A stretch of DNA of 64,000 bases from an uncultured Candidatus Melainabacteria bacterium (GTDB taxonomy: Bacteria; Cyanobacteriota; Vampirovibrionia; Gastranaerophilales; Gastranaerophilaceae): NCBI GenBank assembly GCA_934699705.1, contig CAKUXD010000004.1, forward strand, positions 35,723 through 99,722. Direction: 5' to 3'. Both the position numbers and the translations under genes were made by a program. Under the pieces are notes generated by a model. It worked only from the letters and a program-made list of their open reading frames with translations, was not told the DNA's origin and did not search any database. Shown here piece by piece: positions 42,748 to 52,578 of this stretch; position 1 is the stretch's first letter, and every line of letters starts with the position of its first letter.

Positions 42748-43392
42748 ATGAAATTTAATTTTGAAGATGTTAAAAACTTCTTTTCAGACATCAAATTAGT
42801 AGATTGGATTATTATAGGCGGTATTATTCTAGCTTTAGTAGTAGGTGTGTTAACTTTCTTACACTTTAGAGGTACTGCAAGCAACAAAATTGAAGCTCAA
42901 GCAACTATTGGTTTTCAAGTATTTTTAAGAGGTGTAACTCTTACTGGTACTGAATCACCAATTCGCCCAAACGACAAAACTTTTATTACTATCAGAAACG
43001 TTCCATATACTGATTTACAAGTAATTGACGTAAAAATTGACACTAAAAAAACTGTTTTACCAAATCCTAAACCAGGAAAAGATGCTTTTGTAATGGTTGA
43101 GGACATCTCACAAGCATTTTTATACGATATGGTTGTAACTTTAATTGACCCAAGCGCAAAAATCACTAAAGATGGCGCAGTTGTTGGTGGAAACAAAATT
43201 AAAATCGGCTTGCCTGTAACTTTAGAAGGCCCAAGCTACAAGTTAAATGGTACAGTTTCTGATGTTAGAATTCTTCAACCTAACGCTCAACAACAAGCTC
43301 AAACTGAACAAAACAACCAACAAGAAGGAGCTCAAAATCAACAACCTCAAGCTCAACCAGATGTAAATAAACAAGAACAAAATGTAGGCTAA
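42748..43392 (+). CDS. DUF4330 family membrane-anchored protein
   Basis: A 214-residue protein with one N-terminal transmembrane helix (about 18-38: VDWIIIGGIILALVVGVLTFL) and an extracytoplasmic beta-rich domain. The diagnostic end KIGLPVTLEGPSYKLNGTVSDVRIL matches the cyanobacterial DUF4330 family. The last about 40 residues are Gln/Asn-rich low-complexity. It lies between a heptose-kinase-like gene and an O-antigen ligase, so an envelope-polysaccharide role is plausible. Function unknown. AGGAGAT ribosome site. Confidence 0.8.
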   Translation: MKFNFEDVKNFFSDIKLVDWIIIGGIILALVVGVLTFLHFRGTASNKIEAQATIGFQVFLRGVTLTGTESPIRPNDKTFITIRNVPYTDLQVIDVKIDTKKTVLPNPKPGKDAFVMVEDISQAFLYDMVVTLIDPSAKITKDGAVVGGNKIKIGLPVTLEGPSYKLNGTVSDVRILQPNAQQQAQTEQNNQQEGAQNQQPQAQPDVNKQEQNVG

Positions 43393-43393
43393 A

Positions 43394-44710
43394 ATGTTTA
43401 ATAAAATATTCGGATTTTCTCAACATCTTTGCGAAAAACTTTATAATAACAGTTTGATATTACAGAATTTAGACTCGCTAATATTGATTTCAATATTAGC
43501 AGTCTTTATTTCTTCGACTTTCGCTCAGTCTGAAACAATCGGAATATTTGCAATAATAGCAACATTATTGACCTTTGTTAAACTGTTAGTAAAACCTGAT
43601 GAAAAACTTACGTGTTGCAAGTTTGAATACTTTTTACTTGCATATTTTATGCTTGTAATCATTAGTTTAGCTGGTTCTTCACTATTTTACCTAAGTTTAA
43701 AAGGCTTTTTCAAAATATTAATCTATCTTGGATTTTACATATCTTTAGTTCAATATTTAAAAAACAACAAAGACAAAACTTTGTGGATAATTTTTACAAT
43801 TGCTGGTTGCGTAGCTTTTGAAACGGTGAATGGCTTATTACAAACAGTTATCCGCCCCGAAGCTATTTCTACTTGGCAGGATACTTCTTACCTGAACCCT
43901 GAAGATATCATCAACAGAGTTTATGGAACATTAAAGCCATATAATCCAAATTTATTTGGCGGTTACTTAGTTGCAACAATACCATCATTATTAGCTCTTG
44001 TAGCTTTTAGCTTCTATAAAAATAGCTATAAATTAACCCTAACAATGGGTATAATCTTATTACTAAGCGCTTATGTATTACTACAAACAGGTTGCAGGGG
44101 TGCTTACTTAGGAATATTCGCAATCTTTGTAACTTTTACAATTTTATGTGGCAAACTTGTTTGGCATAAATATAAACAGTTATTTTTAACCATAATCGGC
44201 TCTTTAACTGCACTCGGAACACTTTTCATACTTTCAATAAGTTCATTACGTTCAAGAATTTTTTCAATTTTCTTAATGCGTACAGACAGTTCAAACTCTT
44301 TTAGATTTAACGTCTATAACTCTTGTCTTGAAATGCTAAAAGACAATTGGTTATTGGGAATTGGACTTGGAAATCAAAATTTCAGAGAAACTTATGGCTT
44401 ATATATGAAAACAGGTTTTGATGCTCTTAGCGCATATAATATTTATCTTGAAACAGCCGTAGAAAGTGGGATTTTCGCTTTAATATGCTTTGTCATTTTC
44501 TTAGCACTAGCTATTTATCAGGCTTACAGATTTATTACAACAACACAGAACAAAACCGCTCTTATTTTGAACGGCGTTGCACTTTTAACAATTATTGGCT
44601 TAATGGTTCATGGATTGGTTGACACAGTATTTTTCAGACCACAAATTCATTTCATTTTCTGGACTATGATTGCAATAATAAAAATATACGACGAAACTGA
44701 AAACGTTTAA
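43394..44710 (+). CDS. O-antigen ligase (WaaL/Wzy_C) family membrane protein
   Basis: A 438-residue polytopic inner-membrane protein with about ten to eleven helices. The long periplasmic loop holds the family hallmark [35 protein letters not shown], and [46 protein letters not shown]. Members transfer or polymerise polysaccharide on lipid carriers; IctB of cyanobacteria is also in this family. It starts one base after the DUF4330 stop. Its end overlaps the convergent sigma gene by four bases. Confidence 0.85.
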   Translation: MFNKIFGFSQHLCEKLYNNSLILQNLDSLILISILAVFISSTFAQSETIGIFAIIATLLTFVKLLVKPDEKLTCCKFEYFLLAYFMLVIISLAGSSLFYLSLKGFFKILIYLGFYISLVQYLKNNKDKTLWIIFTIAGCVAFETVNGLLQTVIRPEAISTWQDTSYLNPEDIINRVYGTLKPYNPNLFGGYLVATIPSLLALVAFSFYKNSYKLTLTMGIILLLSAYVLLQTGCRGAYLGIFAIFVTFTILCGKLVWHKYKQLFLTIIGSLTALGTLFILSISSLRSRIFSIFLMRTDSSNSFRFNVYNSCLEMLKDNWLLGIGLGNQNFRETYGLYMKTGFDALSAYNIYLETAVESGIFALICFVIFLALAIYQAYRFITTTQNKTALILNGVALLTIIGLMVHGLVDTVFFRPQIHFIFWTMIAIIKIYDETENV

Positions 44711-45663
44711 TCTAAATATTCTTTAAACTTTTTTAATTCTTCATCTGCGCGTAATTTTTTTAATGCACAATCCTCAATTTGCCTAATTCGTTCTTTTGAA
44801 AAGCCCATTATTTTTCCTAATTGCTCTAAAGTTTTAGGTTTATCATCAACTAATCCAAATCTATGATGTAAAATTTTCTGTTCGCGAGCTTCCAAATGCC
44901 TCATTAAATTTGGAATACTTGCAAGTAAATTGCTTGATTGGGCTTGAACTTCTGGAGATTTATAACTTTTATCAGCAATATAATCTTGAACATTCAAATC
45001 TTCTGTAACAGGGGTATCTAAGCTAATTGGCTCTTTTATAATTGCTTTTTTTATACTCTGAACTCTTTTAACAGAAATCTCCATTTTTTGAGCAATTTCT
45101 TTTTCGGTCGGTTCACGATTTAATTCAAAGGTTAAATCCAAAACAGCTTTTTTATACTTTCTAATTTTATCTGTCATGTGAACTGGAATTCTTATAGAAC
45201 GAGAACTATTTGAAATCGCCCGAATTATAGTTTGTTTTATCCACCAAGTTGCATAAGTTGAAAACTTAAAAGATTTAGTATAATCAAATTTTTCAGCAGC
45301 TCTAATCAAACCAATAGAACCCTCTTGAACTAAATCCATAAACAAAACACCTTGCCCAATGTAGCGTTTAGCAATACTAATCACTAAACGCAAATTTGAT
45401 TGCACTAACCTCTTTTTAGCTTTAATTGCATCAGTCTTTTTGCCCTCTTTTATCGTTTGACCCAAAAACAATTCCTCTTTTGCAGATAATAACTTCGTTT
45501 TACCTACATCTTTCAAATACATTTGAAGCAAATCATCATCTTTTGAAATACAACAAAAAGTTTTTGGTTCTTGTTCTTCTGATTTATCATCAATATCTTC
45601 ACAAAAATCAAATTCATTCCACTTTTTAAGCAAGTCAACAGACTTAACATTAACACAAGCCAT
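44707..45663 (-). CDS. RpoD-like sigma-70 factor (group 1/2)
   Basis: A 318-residue sigma factor. The start is at [12 protein letters not shown] (45663), with GAGG 9 bases upstream. Region 1.2 [23 protein letters not shown], region 2 [65 protein letters not shown], region 3, and region 4 [15 protein letters not shown]...[28 protein letters not shown]. Region 1.1 is short, as in cyanobacterial group 2 factors. It may be the housekeeping or a second RpoD-type factor; length alone cannot decide. The promoters seen fit such a factor. Confidence 0.93.
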   Translation of the reverse strand: MACVNVKSVDLLKKWNEFDFCEDIDDKSEEQEPKTFCCISKDDDLLQMYLKDVGKTKLLSAKEELFLGQTIKEGKKTDAIKAKKRLVQSNLRLVISIAKRYIGQGVLFMDLVQEGSIGLIRAAEKFDYTKSFKFSTYATWWIKQTIIRAISNSSRSIRIPVHMTDKIRKYKKAVLDLTFELNREPTEKEIAQKMEISVKRVQSIKKAIIKEPISLDTPVTEDLNVQDYIADKSYKSPEVQAQSSNLLASIPNLMRHLEAREQKILHHRFGLVDDKPKTLEQLGKIMGFSKERIRQIEDCALKKLRADEELKKFKEYLD

Positions 45664-45726
45664 ACTAAAAAACCTCATAAATCCATCTATAAAATCATAG
45701 ACGAATTAAAAGATTTTTTGTTTCAA

Positions 45727-46257
45727 TTATTTTTCATAATTAGGTGGCGGTTCTTTTGTATGGCTCATTTGCGCCAATACACTACTTGGGAATGTATGTA
45801 TCAACCAATTTAATTTATCAACAACAGAATTATAATATTTAACTTTTTCATCAAAAGCATTTTGCATTTGGTTAAATTCATTCAAAGACGATTGAAAGCC
45901 CGCATTATTCTTTAATTCTGGATAACGTGAAACTGCTCCTAGTAAAATTTCGATTTTTCTGTCAAAATCTTGTTGCATTTTATAACGTTCAGGTGCATTT
46001 GCAATTTTTGGTGTAATTTTATTAATATCATGCCTGATATTAAACAATTCCGTAATCAAAGTTTGCTCTTTTTGCATTGTTTCCTGAGCGTACCCCAAAA
46101 CATCTAAAATTTTCAAATTTTTCTTTATAATTACTGCATCAACACCAGCCAATGCACGTAAAAGATTATCTTTGTAAACTAATAAATCATGATTTAATTT
46201 AACTACATACCCTATAAAAATAATAATTACAATTAGTAGAATAATTAAAAAAGTCAT
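45727..46257 (-). CDS. LemA family protein
   Basis: A 176-residue membrane-anchored helical protein. N-terminal transmembrane helix (about 3-20), then the LemA coiled-coil domain (NLLRALAGVDAVIIKKNLKILDVLGYAQETMQKEQTLI ... SRYPELKNNAGFQSSLNEFNQMQNAFDEKVKYYNSVVDKLNWLIHTFPSSVLAQM). The typical RxxLIPNLV segment is changed to KKNLKILDVL. Biological role is unclear in all bacteria. It lies 3 bases after the LCP gene. Confidence 0.87.
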   Translation of the reverse strand: MTFLIILLIVIIIFIGYVVKLNHDLLVYKDNLLRALAGVDAVIIKKNLKILDVLGYAQETMQKEQTLITELFNIRHDINKITPKIANAPERYKMQQDFDRKIEILLGAVSRYPELKNNAGFQSSLNEFNQMQNAFDEKVKYYNSVVDKLNWLIHTFPSSVLAQMSHTKEPPPNYEK

Positions 46258-46260
46258 TTA

Positions 46261-47607
46261 TTATTCTCCGTCTAACAAAATTGTTATATCACTAGAAGGA
46301 CAATAAGCTTTATCTGGGTTATAAACAAATTGCATACGATTTAATTCTGGCGCTTTGCGTTTTAACCAGTTGAAGAAATCGCCCGAAACAGAAGCTTCAT
46401 GCGCAATAAATTGAGAATGTGGCAAACTTGATTTACCATAGCAGTTCACGTTGTAACCTAATTCTTCAATTTCAGATTTCAAATTAGAAGCAGCTTCTGC
46501 ACTATGTAAAGTATATCTGATACCTACATTATAAAGTTTATTATTATCCAAAACTTTATCTCTATAAACCATACGATTTATCATTTCTTGAGTTTTTTCT
46601 GGATCTAAAATCCAGTAACTTATATAACCACGTTTGTTAGGTGCACCTGGAAGCGTAGCAAATTCGATTTTATCCACATCTATATTTTTTGCCATTGCTG
46701 CAAATTGAGAGATTTCATAGAAAGACAAATCAGTTTTAACGTATGTAGTAATCGCATCTAACAAATCAGGGATTTTAGAAATTGCTTGTGGAGTTTGTAA
46801 TTTCTCCATCAAACCTTTCAAAAACCATTGTTGACGTTGAGTTCTTCCGATATCGCCCAAACCATCTTTTCTAAAACGCAAATAACCAACCGCATTATTG
46901 CCGTCAAGAATATTCAAACCTTTTGATAAATTTACGTGTAAATCACCTGCATAATCGTGATAATACATATTTTTTTCAACATAAATCGGAATACCGCCCA
47001 AGGCATCTACAATATGCGAAACTGCTTCATCATGAACCATAACATAATGATTAATTTTTATGCCCAAAGTATCTTCTAAAGTTTTCTTTGTCATTTCAAT
47101 TCCGCCGATAGCATGAGCTGAATTTATTTTTTGAATACCGTAATCCCCTGGTAAATAGACTTTACTATCTCTTGGAACAGAAATAGCGTTAATAGACTTA
47201 GTTTTAGGATCGACATTAAGAATAATAATCGTATCAGTTCTTGCACCCTTCCAAGGGTCAGCGTTAGAACCATTTGCATCAACGCCCACCAACAAAATAT
47301 TTTGTCGTTTTTGAGTAAATGGCATTGCGAAAGAAACTGGTTGCCTGTTCATTGAACTTTTTGGCATAATCAATAACACTTTTGTTATAAAAGAATCTTC
47401 GCCAAAGGTATCAACAATCACTTCTCTGTTTTCAGAGGCAATTAATAAAATCAATACTATTGCACAAAATACAATAACTATACCAAACAAAGAACGTGCA
47501 AAATTTGAGGTATCTTCTTTTTCAACCTTCAAATGTTTCAAAAATACGCTATATTCCTCGTTTAAATCCTTTTCTTCTTGTTCTAATTTTTCATCTATTT
47601 CCGACAT
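46261..47607 (-). CDS. LytR-CpsA-Psr (LCP) family cell-wall polymer ligase with LytR_C domain
   Basis: A 448-residue membrane-anchored protein. Acidic cytoplasmic N-terminus, one helix (about 40-60), then the LCP catalytic domain: LLVGVDANG, ARTDTIIILNVDPKTKSINAISVPRDSKVYLPG, KINSAHAIGG, and GYLRFRKDGLGDIGRTQRQQWFLK with the conserved Arg residues that bind lipid pyrophosphate. A C-terminal LytR_C-type domain follows (NVGIRYTLHSAEAASNLKSEIEELGYNVNCYG). It attaches glycopolymers to peptidoglycan in Gram-positives; cyanobacterial lineages also carry it. Strong promoter upstream; lemA follows. Confidence 0.93.
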   Translation of the reverse strand: MSEIDEKLEQEEKDLNEEYSVFLKHLKVEKEDTSNFARSLFGIVIVFCAIVLILLIASENREVIVDTFGEDSFITKVLLIMPKSSMNRQPVSFAMPFTQKRQNILLVGVDANGSNADPWKGARTDTIIILNVDPKTKSINAISVPRDSKVYLPGDYGIQKINSAHAIGGIEMTKKTLEDTLGIKINHYVMVHDEAVSHIVDALGGIPIYVEKNMYYHDYAGDLHVNLSKGLNILDGNNAVGYLRFRKDGLGDIGRTQRQQWFLKGLMEKLQTPQAISKIPDLLDAITTYVKTDLSFYEISQFAAMAKNIDVDKIEFATLPGAPNKRGYISYWILDPEKTQEMINRMVYRDKVLDNNKLYNVGIRYTLHSAEAASNLKSEIEELGYNVNCYGKSSLPHSQFIAHEASVSGDFFNWLKRKAPELNRMQFVYNPDKAYCPSSDITILLDGE

Positions 47608-47645
47608 AATTACACACTACTTCTAAAATACTTCCTTGTAAAAAT

Positions 47646-47674
47646 ATTATAAAATAACGATACTGTAAAATCAA
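47646..47674 (-). promoter_or_regulatory. Promoter of the LCP-lemA operon
   Basis: Minus strand TTGATT (47674-47669), a 17-base spacer and TATAAT (47651-47646). Confidence 0.82.
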
Positions 47675-47691
47675 TTAATGTTAAATTAGAT

Positions 47692-48492
47692 TTACCAATC
47701 TTTTACTTCTTTTTGATAAGCCCACGCCAAATGGTTATGAATACTTTCCATGGCTTCGCATTCCACCTCAAACTCTTTTATAATTTCATTACTTCTCAAT
47801 GTTAAAATAACATCACGAAGAACATCTTCTACAAACTTCGGATTTTCATAAGCCGATTCAGTTACAAATTTTTCATCTTCTCGTTTTAACAAGGGATAAA
47901 CTGGAGAAGATGCAGATTTTTCAACCATTTCAACCAAATCTTCTATCCATAAATGTTCTGTTCTGTCATAAGAAACTTTAACATTAATTATTGCTCTTTG
48001 GTTGTGCGCTCCATTTTCTGAAATTTCTTTCGAGCAGGGACACAAAGTTGTAACTGGAACTTTCACCCCTAAAGTAAATTTATAGCTTTCGTTTTCTAAA
48101 TTATAATTTTCTAACAAACTATTAAAAGAACACTCATAACACATTGTAGATTCTTTTTTAGAAATTGGAGCAATTTTAGGTATAAAATATTTGAAATTAA
48201 GAGTTAATTCTCCACTTTGCGCAGACAATTTTTCAACAATCGAGGCTAAACAACCTTTCAAATCAGAGCCTAATAAGTTTTCACCTTGCCATTGAGTTAA
48301 TTCTTCAACGAAACGCGACATGTGAGTGCCTTTATAATTTTTTGGTAAAGATACAGACACTTTAGCTTTTGCACATACTTGTTGATTTGAGCTGTTTTTT
48401 CGTCGAATATTTAAAGGAATATCAAAATCTTTTATTCCAACTTTTTGAATATCGATTCCTCTTGAATCGTATTCATTTTGTATATCTTTCAT
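47692..48492 (-). CDS. folE2: GTP cyclohydrolase FolE2 (type IB)
   Basis: First enzyme of the tetrahydrofolate/queuosine pathway, making dihydroneopterin triphosphate from GTP. 266 residues, usual for FolE2. DSRGIDIQKVGIKDFDIPL at the N-terminus, MSRFVEEL, the Cys ligand in TLCPCSKEISENGAHNQRAI, and the C-terminal VECEAMESIHNHLAWAY. FolE2 works with metals other than zinc, useful under metal limitation. The start codon overlaps the upstream gene stop (TAATG). Confidence 0.93.
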   Translation of the reverse strand: MKDIQNEYDSRGIDIQKVGIKDFDIPLNIRRKNSSNQQVCAKAKVSVSLPKNYKGTHMSRFVEELTQWQGENLLGSDLKGCLASIVEKLSAQSGELTLNFKYFIPKIAPISKKESTMCYECSFNSLLENYNLENESYKFTLGVKVPVTTLCPCSKEISENGAHNQRAIINVKVSYDRTEHLWIEDLVEMVEKSASSPVYPLLKREDEKFVTESAYENPKFVEDVLRDVILTLRSNEIIKEFEVECEAMESIHNHLAWAYQKEVKDW

Positions 48493-48836
48493 TATTCTTT
48501 AATTAATTCCATGCCACCGCCAACATTATTTTCTAATGCAGTTAAAAGTTTCAAAGCGGCTTCTTTTTGCGTTTTTTTAGGTGCTACACGCAACAATTCT
48601 ATTGCCTTCATAACAATAGGGTCATTATCATACCAACGTTTGCCTTTTCCGTGGTATTCGCACATAATATCATGAACTTTTTCTATAACCTCAGCCGCAA
48701 CTTGTTCTTGCAACTGAATTACAAATTCAGCAGCTGCATCACGCTTATCCCCAGGAGCTAAACGTAAAAGTTCCAAAGCTTCTTTTAATACAGGGTCTTT
48801 ATCATACCAACGGCGTTGTTGTTTTTTTTCTTCCAT
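48492..48836 (-). CDS. Protein of two tandem WYDxDP helical repeats, unknown function
   Basis: A 114-residue protein that is nearly all an internal duplication: RWYDKDPVLKEALELLRLAP at about 8-27 and RWYDNDPIVMKAIELLRVAP at about 62-81. Each is followed by a helix with AAxxxxxxLxx. Soluble, no signal peptide. The repeat unit (about 54 residues) is unfamiliar to me. One-base overlap with folE2 (TAATG) implies coupled translation, but no folate link is evident. Confidence 0.72.
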   Translation of the reverse strand: MEEKKQQRRWYDKDPVLKEALELLRLAPGDKRDAAAEFVIQLQEQVAAEVIEKVHDIMCEYHGKGKRWYDNDPIVMKAIELLRVAPKKTQKEAALKLLTALENNVGGGMELIKE

Positions 48837-48901
48837 TTACACCTCTATGTTATCTCTATATATTTATATTTATACCACAAAACTACAAATAAATCACACA
48901 T

Positions 48902-48931
48902 TTGTAAAAAATTAAATGTTTTTGTTATAAT
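48902..48931 (+). promoter_or_regulatory. Promoter of aroQ
   Basis: TTGTAA (48902-48907), an 18-base spacer and TATAAT (48926-48931), 24 bases before the ATG. Confidence 0.68.
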
Positions 48932-48955
48932 TTAGAAAAAAAAAGAGGTAATTTT

Positions 48956-49387
48956 ATGAAGTTATTATTATTAAATGGACCAAACTTAAATCTTTTAGGG
49001 ACTAGAGAGCCAGAAAAATATGGTAAAACAACGCTAAAAGATATAGAAAAACATTTAACAAAAATAGCTCAAGAAAATAATATCCAGCTTGATTGTTACC
49101 AATCAAATCACGAAGGTGATATTGTTGATAAAATTCAAGAAGCAAAAAATATTTATGACGGAATTCTTCTAAATGCAGGCGGTTACACTCATACAAGCGT
49201 TGCTATTCGTGATGCAATTTCCAGCGTTCAAGTGCCAACCGTTGAAATACATTTAACAAACATTCACGCAAGAGAAGAATTTAGACATAATTCTCTAATT
49301 TCAGCCGTTTGCATTGGTCAAATTTGTGGATTTGGAGCTTATTCTTACGATTTAGGATTTAATGCAATCGTTAATTATTTAAAATAA
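48956..49387 (+). CDS. aroQ: Type II 3-dehydroquinate dehydratase
   Basis: Third step of the shikimate pathway. 143 residues, typical of the type II dodecameric enzyme. LLLNGPNLNLLGTREPEKYGKTTL with the catalytic Tyr on the lid loop, YQSNHEGDIVDKIQEA, LNAGGYTHTSVAIRDAI, and VEIHLTNIHAREEFRHNSLIS (catalytic His). AGAGGT ribosome site. Ends in a 13-base convergent overlap with wecB. Confidence 0.97.
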   Translation: MKLLLLNGPNLNLLGTREPEKYGKTTLKDIEKHLTKIAQENNIQLDCYQSNHEGDIVDKIQEAKNIYDGILLNAGGYTHTSVAIRDAISSVQVPTVEIHLTNIHAREEFRHNSLISAVCIGQICGFGAYSYDLGFNAIVNYLK

Positions 49388-50493
49388 TTTCTAATTAACT
49401 TTTCAATTATCTGAGATGTTTTTCCATCACCATAAGGATTTTTAGCTGTTAAACGAGTTTGAGATTTATCTTTGGATAAAATATTTTCACTCAAGGTCAT
49501 AATTTTATCGTAATCAGCACCTACAAGAGTGGAAACACCCGCTTCAACGCCTTCTTGACGTTCTGTTTCATATCGCATAACAAGAGTCGGACACCCAAAA
49601 GTCGGTGCTTCTTCTTGAATACCGCCACTATCTGTTAAAATTAATTTTGCATTTTTTTGTAAATAAACTAAATACGGATAATCAAGCGGAGTTAAGAGAT
49701 GAACATTTTTTAATTCTGACAATTTTGCATGAATTTTATCTTTCACATTTGGATTTGGGTGAACTGGAATTACAAAGGTATGCTCTGTAAATTTAAGTGC
49801 TAAATCATATATAGCTTGAATAATTCTATCTAATCTTTCACCATGATTTTCACGTCTATGAGCGGTTATCAAGACTAATTTATCATCAATATTAATATTT
49901 TTTTCTTTAAAAAAGTTAGCAGATTTTTCAATAACCTCGTCTGACAGACAGAAAAGCGCGTCAATTACCGTATTACCAGTAACCGTAATCATATTTTCAT
50001 CAATACCTTCTTTTAATAACGCTTGTTTATTTTTTTCTGTTGGCGCAAAGTGTAATTGAGTAACACGAGAAGTCATCTGACGCATAACTTCTTCTGGGAA
50101 CGGTTCATAAATATCATAAGAACGTAACCCTGCTTCAACATGGAACACAGGAACTTTATGATAAAAACTTACCAATGCACCTGTTAAAACTGTCATAGTA
50201 TCGCCTTGAACAATAGTTGCGTCAATTTTGTTTTCATTGAATACTTTTTCTAAGCTAACCAGAATTCTTGATTGGATTTCAGCAAGCGACTGATTTTCTC
50301 GCATACAATCTAAATTTATATCTGCTTTCAAACCAAAATATTCTAAAGTTTGATTAGAAAGTTCTTTTTGTTGCTCAGTATTACATACAATTACGTTATA
50401 TTCTTCGTGTTTACGCAATTCAAGAATGACTGGAGCTAACTTAATAACTTCAGGTCTTGTACCAAACACTACTAAAATATTTTTCTTATCCAT
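49375..50493 (-). CDS. wecB: UDP-N-acetylglucosamine 2-epimerase (non-hydrolysing)
   Basis: Converts UDP-GlcNAc to UDP-ManNAc for envelope polysaccharides. 372 residues from MDKKNILVVFGTRPEVIKLAPVI (50493); an ATG at 50511 is an alternative. VQGDTMTVLTGALVSFYHKVPVFHVEAGLRSYDIYEPFPEEVMRQ, TGNTVIDALF, THRRENHGERL (here ITAHRRENHGERLD), and LTDSGGIQEEAPTFGCPTLVMR. It is close to and divergent from trmFO (42 bases). Confidence 0.94.
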   Translation of the reverse strand: MDKKNILVVFGTRPEVIKLAPVILELRKHEEYNVIVCNTEQQKELSNQTLEYFGLKADINLDCMRENQSLAEIQSRILVSLEKVFNENKIDATIVQGDTMTVLTGALVSFYHKVPVFHVEAGLRSYDIYEPFPEEVMRQMTSRVTQLHFAPTEKNKQALLKEGIDENMITVTGNTVIDALFCLSDEVIEKSANFFKEKNINIDDKLVLITAHRRENHGERLDRIIQAIYDLALKFTEHTFVIPVHPNPNVKDKIHAKLSELKNVHLLTPLDYPYLVYLQKNAKLILTDSGGIQEEAPTFGCPTLVMRYETERQEGVEAGVSTLVGADYDKIMTLSENILSKDKSQTRLTAKNPYGDGKTSQIIEKLIRNYFK

Positions 50494-50535
50494 AACATCA
50501 TTGTACAACAAATATTTTTATTTTATACTTATTTT

Positions 50536-51849
50536 ATGGAAGTAATCGTAATCGGTGCAGGCTTGGCAGGTTCAGAAGCAAGTTTGCAATTAGCAAAAAG
50601 AAATATTAAAGTGAAATTATATGAAATGCGACCAGAGCGCACGACAGGGGCGCATGTAACCAAGGATTGCGCAGAATTTGTTTGCTCAAATTCTTTAGGT
50701 TCTGCAGATATAACTAACGCAAGCGGACTTTTAAAAGCTGAAATGCAGGAACTAGGCGGAGAGTTAATAAAAATCGCTTACGAATGCAGAGTACCCGCAG
50801 GAAACGCTCTAGCCATAGATAGAGTTGGTTTTAGCAAAAAAGTAACTGAATTAATAGAAAGTAATGACAATATTGAACTTATTCGGGAAGAATTAACAGA
50901 AATACCAACAGATAAACCTGTTATTATAGCGTCTGGACCTTTAACCAGCGATAATTTGGCAGAAAAAATTCAAGAATTTACAAAATCCGAACATTTGCAC
51001 TTCTTTGATGCAATTGCACCGATTGTTGAAAAAGATAGCATAAATTTTGACGTAGCATTTTGGGCAAGTCGATATGACAAAGGTGAAGCGTCTTATATTA
51101 ACTGCCCAATGAACAAGGAGCAATACGCAAAATTCTACGAAATTTTAACGACTGCTGAAAGAATTGAATTAAAAGAATTTGAAAAAAATGCAAAATTTTT
51201 TGAAAGTTGTTTGCCAGTAGAAGTTTTAGCATCACGTGGAGTTGACACTTTACGTTTTGGACCAATGAAGCCAGTTGGACTTGTAGATAAAAGGACAGGA
51301 ATTGAAAATTGGGCTGTTGTTCAATTAAGACAAGACGATGCAGCAAAAAGTTTGTTTAATCTTGTAGGATTTCAAACAAACTTAAAATGGGGTGCACAAA
51401 AAGAATTAATTCACTCTATCCCTGGGTTAGAAAACGCTAATATTGTACGTTATGGAGTTATGCACAGAAATACCTTCATTAACAGTCCGCAAATTTTAAA
51501 CGCCACTTTAAACACTCGTTCGCGCGAAAATTTATTCTTTGCAGGACAAATCACAGGAGTTGAAGGCTACACAGAATCTATCGCAACAGGCTTACTTGCA
51601 GGAATAAACATAGCGCGACAAATTGAAGGTAAAAATTTAATAACGCTACCTCAAGAAACAATGCTTGGAGCTTTATGCAACTACATTTCAACAAGCGAAT
51701 TAAAGCATTTTCAACCGATGAATTCTAATTGGGGAGTGCTTCCGACAATAGAATTACCTAAAAAAGAAAGAAAAAACAAAAAATTAAAAGCAGAGTTGTT
51801 ATCAAAACGTTCAATTGAAACTTTGAAAGGATACTTATGTTCTATTTAG
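50536..51849 (+). CDS. trmFO: Methylenetetrahydrofolate-tRNA-(uracil-5-)-methyltransferase TrmFO
   Basis: Folate- and FAD-dependent enzyme that makes m5U54 in the tRNA T-loop. 437 residues as expected. VIGAGLAGSEASLQLAKRNIKVKLYEMRP (FAD), CAEFVCSNSLGSADITNASGLLKAEM with C50, FESCLPVEVLASRGVDTLRFGPMKPVGL containing the second catalytic Cys, GQITGVEGYTESIATGLLAGINIA. Common in cyanobacterial and Firmicute-type lineages instead of TrmA. Overlaps pgeF by 13 bases. Confidence 0.96.
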   Translation: MEVIVIGAGLAGSEASLQLAKRNIKVKLYEMRPERTTGAHVTKDCAEFVCSNSLGSADITNASGLLKAEMQELGGELIKIAYECRVPAGNALAIDRVGFSKKVTELIESNDNIELIREELTEIPTDKPVIIASGPLTSDNLAEKIQEFTKSEHLHFFDAIAPIVEKDSINFDVAFWASRYDKGEASYINCPMNKEQYAKFYEILTTAERIELKEFEKNAKFFESCLPVEVLASRGVDTLRFGPMKPVGLVDKRTGIENWAVVQLRQDDAAKSLFNLVGFQTNLKWGAQKELIHSIPGLENANIVRYGVMHRNTFINSPQILNATLNTRSRENLFFAGQITGVEGYTESIATGLLAGINIARQIEGKNLITLPQETMLGALCNYISTSELKHFQPMNSNWGVLPTIELPKKERKNKKLKAELLSKRSIETLKGYLCSI

Positions 51850-52577
51850 ATAAATTAAATGGCAAAACAGTTATGAAAACTGACATTTTAGAAGGATTAA
51901 CACATTATTTTACAACAAGAGAATGTCCAATAAAATCTAAAGAGCCTGAAATGCAAGAAATAGTTGAACAAAATAGAAAAATGTTTTGCGAAGCACTTGG
52001 AATAGCAGAAAAAAATTTAATCTATCCAGAGCAACGTCATACAGACACAGTTGAAGTTGCTGAAATCGGTAAAACTTACTATCCTGAAGCTGATGCTTTA
52101 ATTTTAACTAATCATGAACAAGCAGTATTTTTAAATTTTGCAGATTGTACGCCACTTGTAGCTTACGACAAAAAACAAAATATTGCAGCAGTAATTCACG
52201 CAGGCTGGAAAGGAACTGTTGGAAAAATTGGTGCAAAAACTATTTTGAAAATGATTGACGAATTTGGAACTAATATTGAAGATGTTAGAGTTGCAATTGG
52301 ACCTGCAATTTCGGTTTGTTGCTATGAGGTTAAAGAAGATGTGTTCAATATGAGTATGGTTTCAGTGCTTAATAACAAAGGACTTTACGAAATCAGAAAC
52401 GGTAAAATTTACGTAAACTTAAAAGAAATCAACAAGCGACAATTAGAAGAAATAGGAGTTAAACATATCGACATCTGCCCGTATTGCACATCTTGCGACA
52501 ATAATTTATTCTATTCTTATCGTAAAGAAGGCGCTACGACTAACAGACACAGTGTAATTGTAAAATTAGAGGGCTAA
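51837..52577 (+). CDS. pgeF: Peptidoglycan editing factor PgeF (YfiH/laccase-domain)
   Basis: A 246-residue member of the multicopper-oxidase-like YfiH family. Work in E. coli links it to removing misincorporated L-Ser in peptidoglycan precursors, while other homologues act on purine nucleosides. Motifs: PEQRHTDTVEVAE, NFADCTPLVAYD, IHAGWKGTVGKI, GPAISVCCYEVKEDVF and SCDNNLFYSYRKEG. The His and Cys metal ligands are present. Coupled to trmFO. Confidence 0.88.
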   Translation: MFYLDKLNGKTVMKTDILEGLTHYFTTRECPIKSKEPEMQEIVEQNRKMFCEALGIAEKNLIYPEQRHTDTVEVAEIGKTYYPEADALILTNHEQAVFLNFADCTPLVAYDKKQNIAAVIHAGWKGTVGKIGAKTILKMIDEFGTNIEDVRVAIGPAISVCCYEVKEDVFNMSMVSVLNNKGLYEIRNGKIYVNLKEINKRQLEEIGVKHIDICPYCTSCDNNLFYSYRKEGATTNRHSVIVKLEG

Positions 52578-52578
52578 A

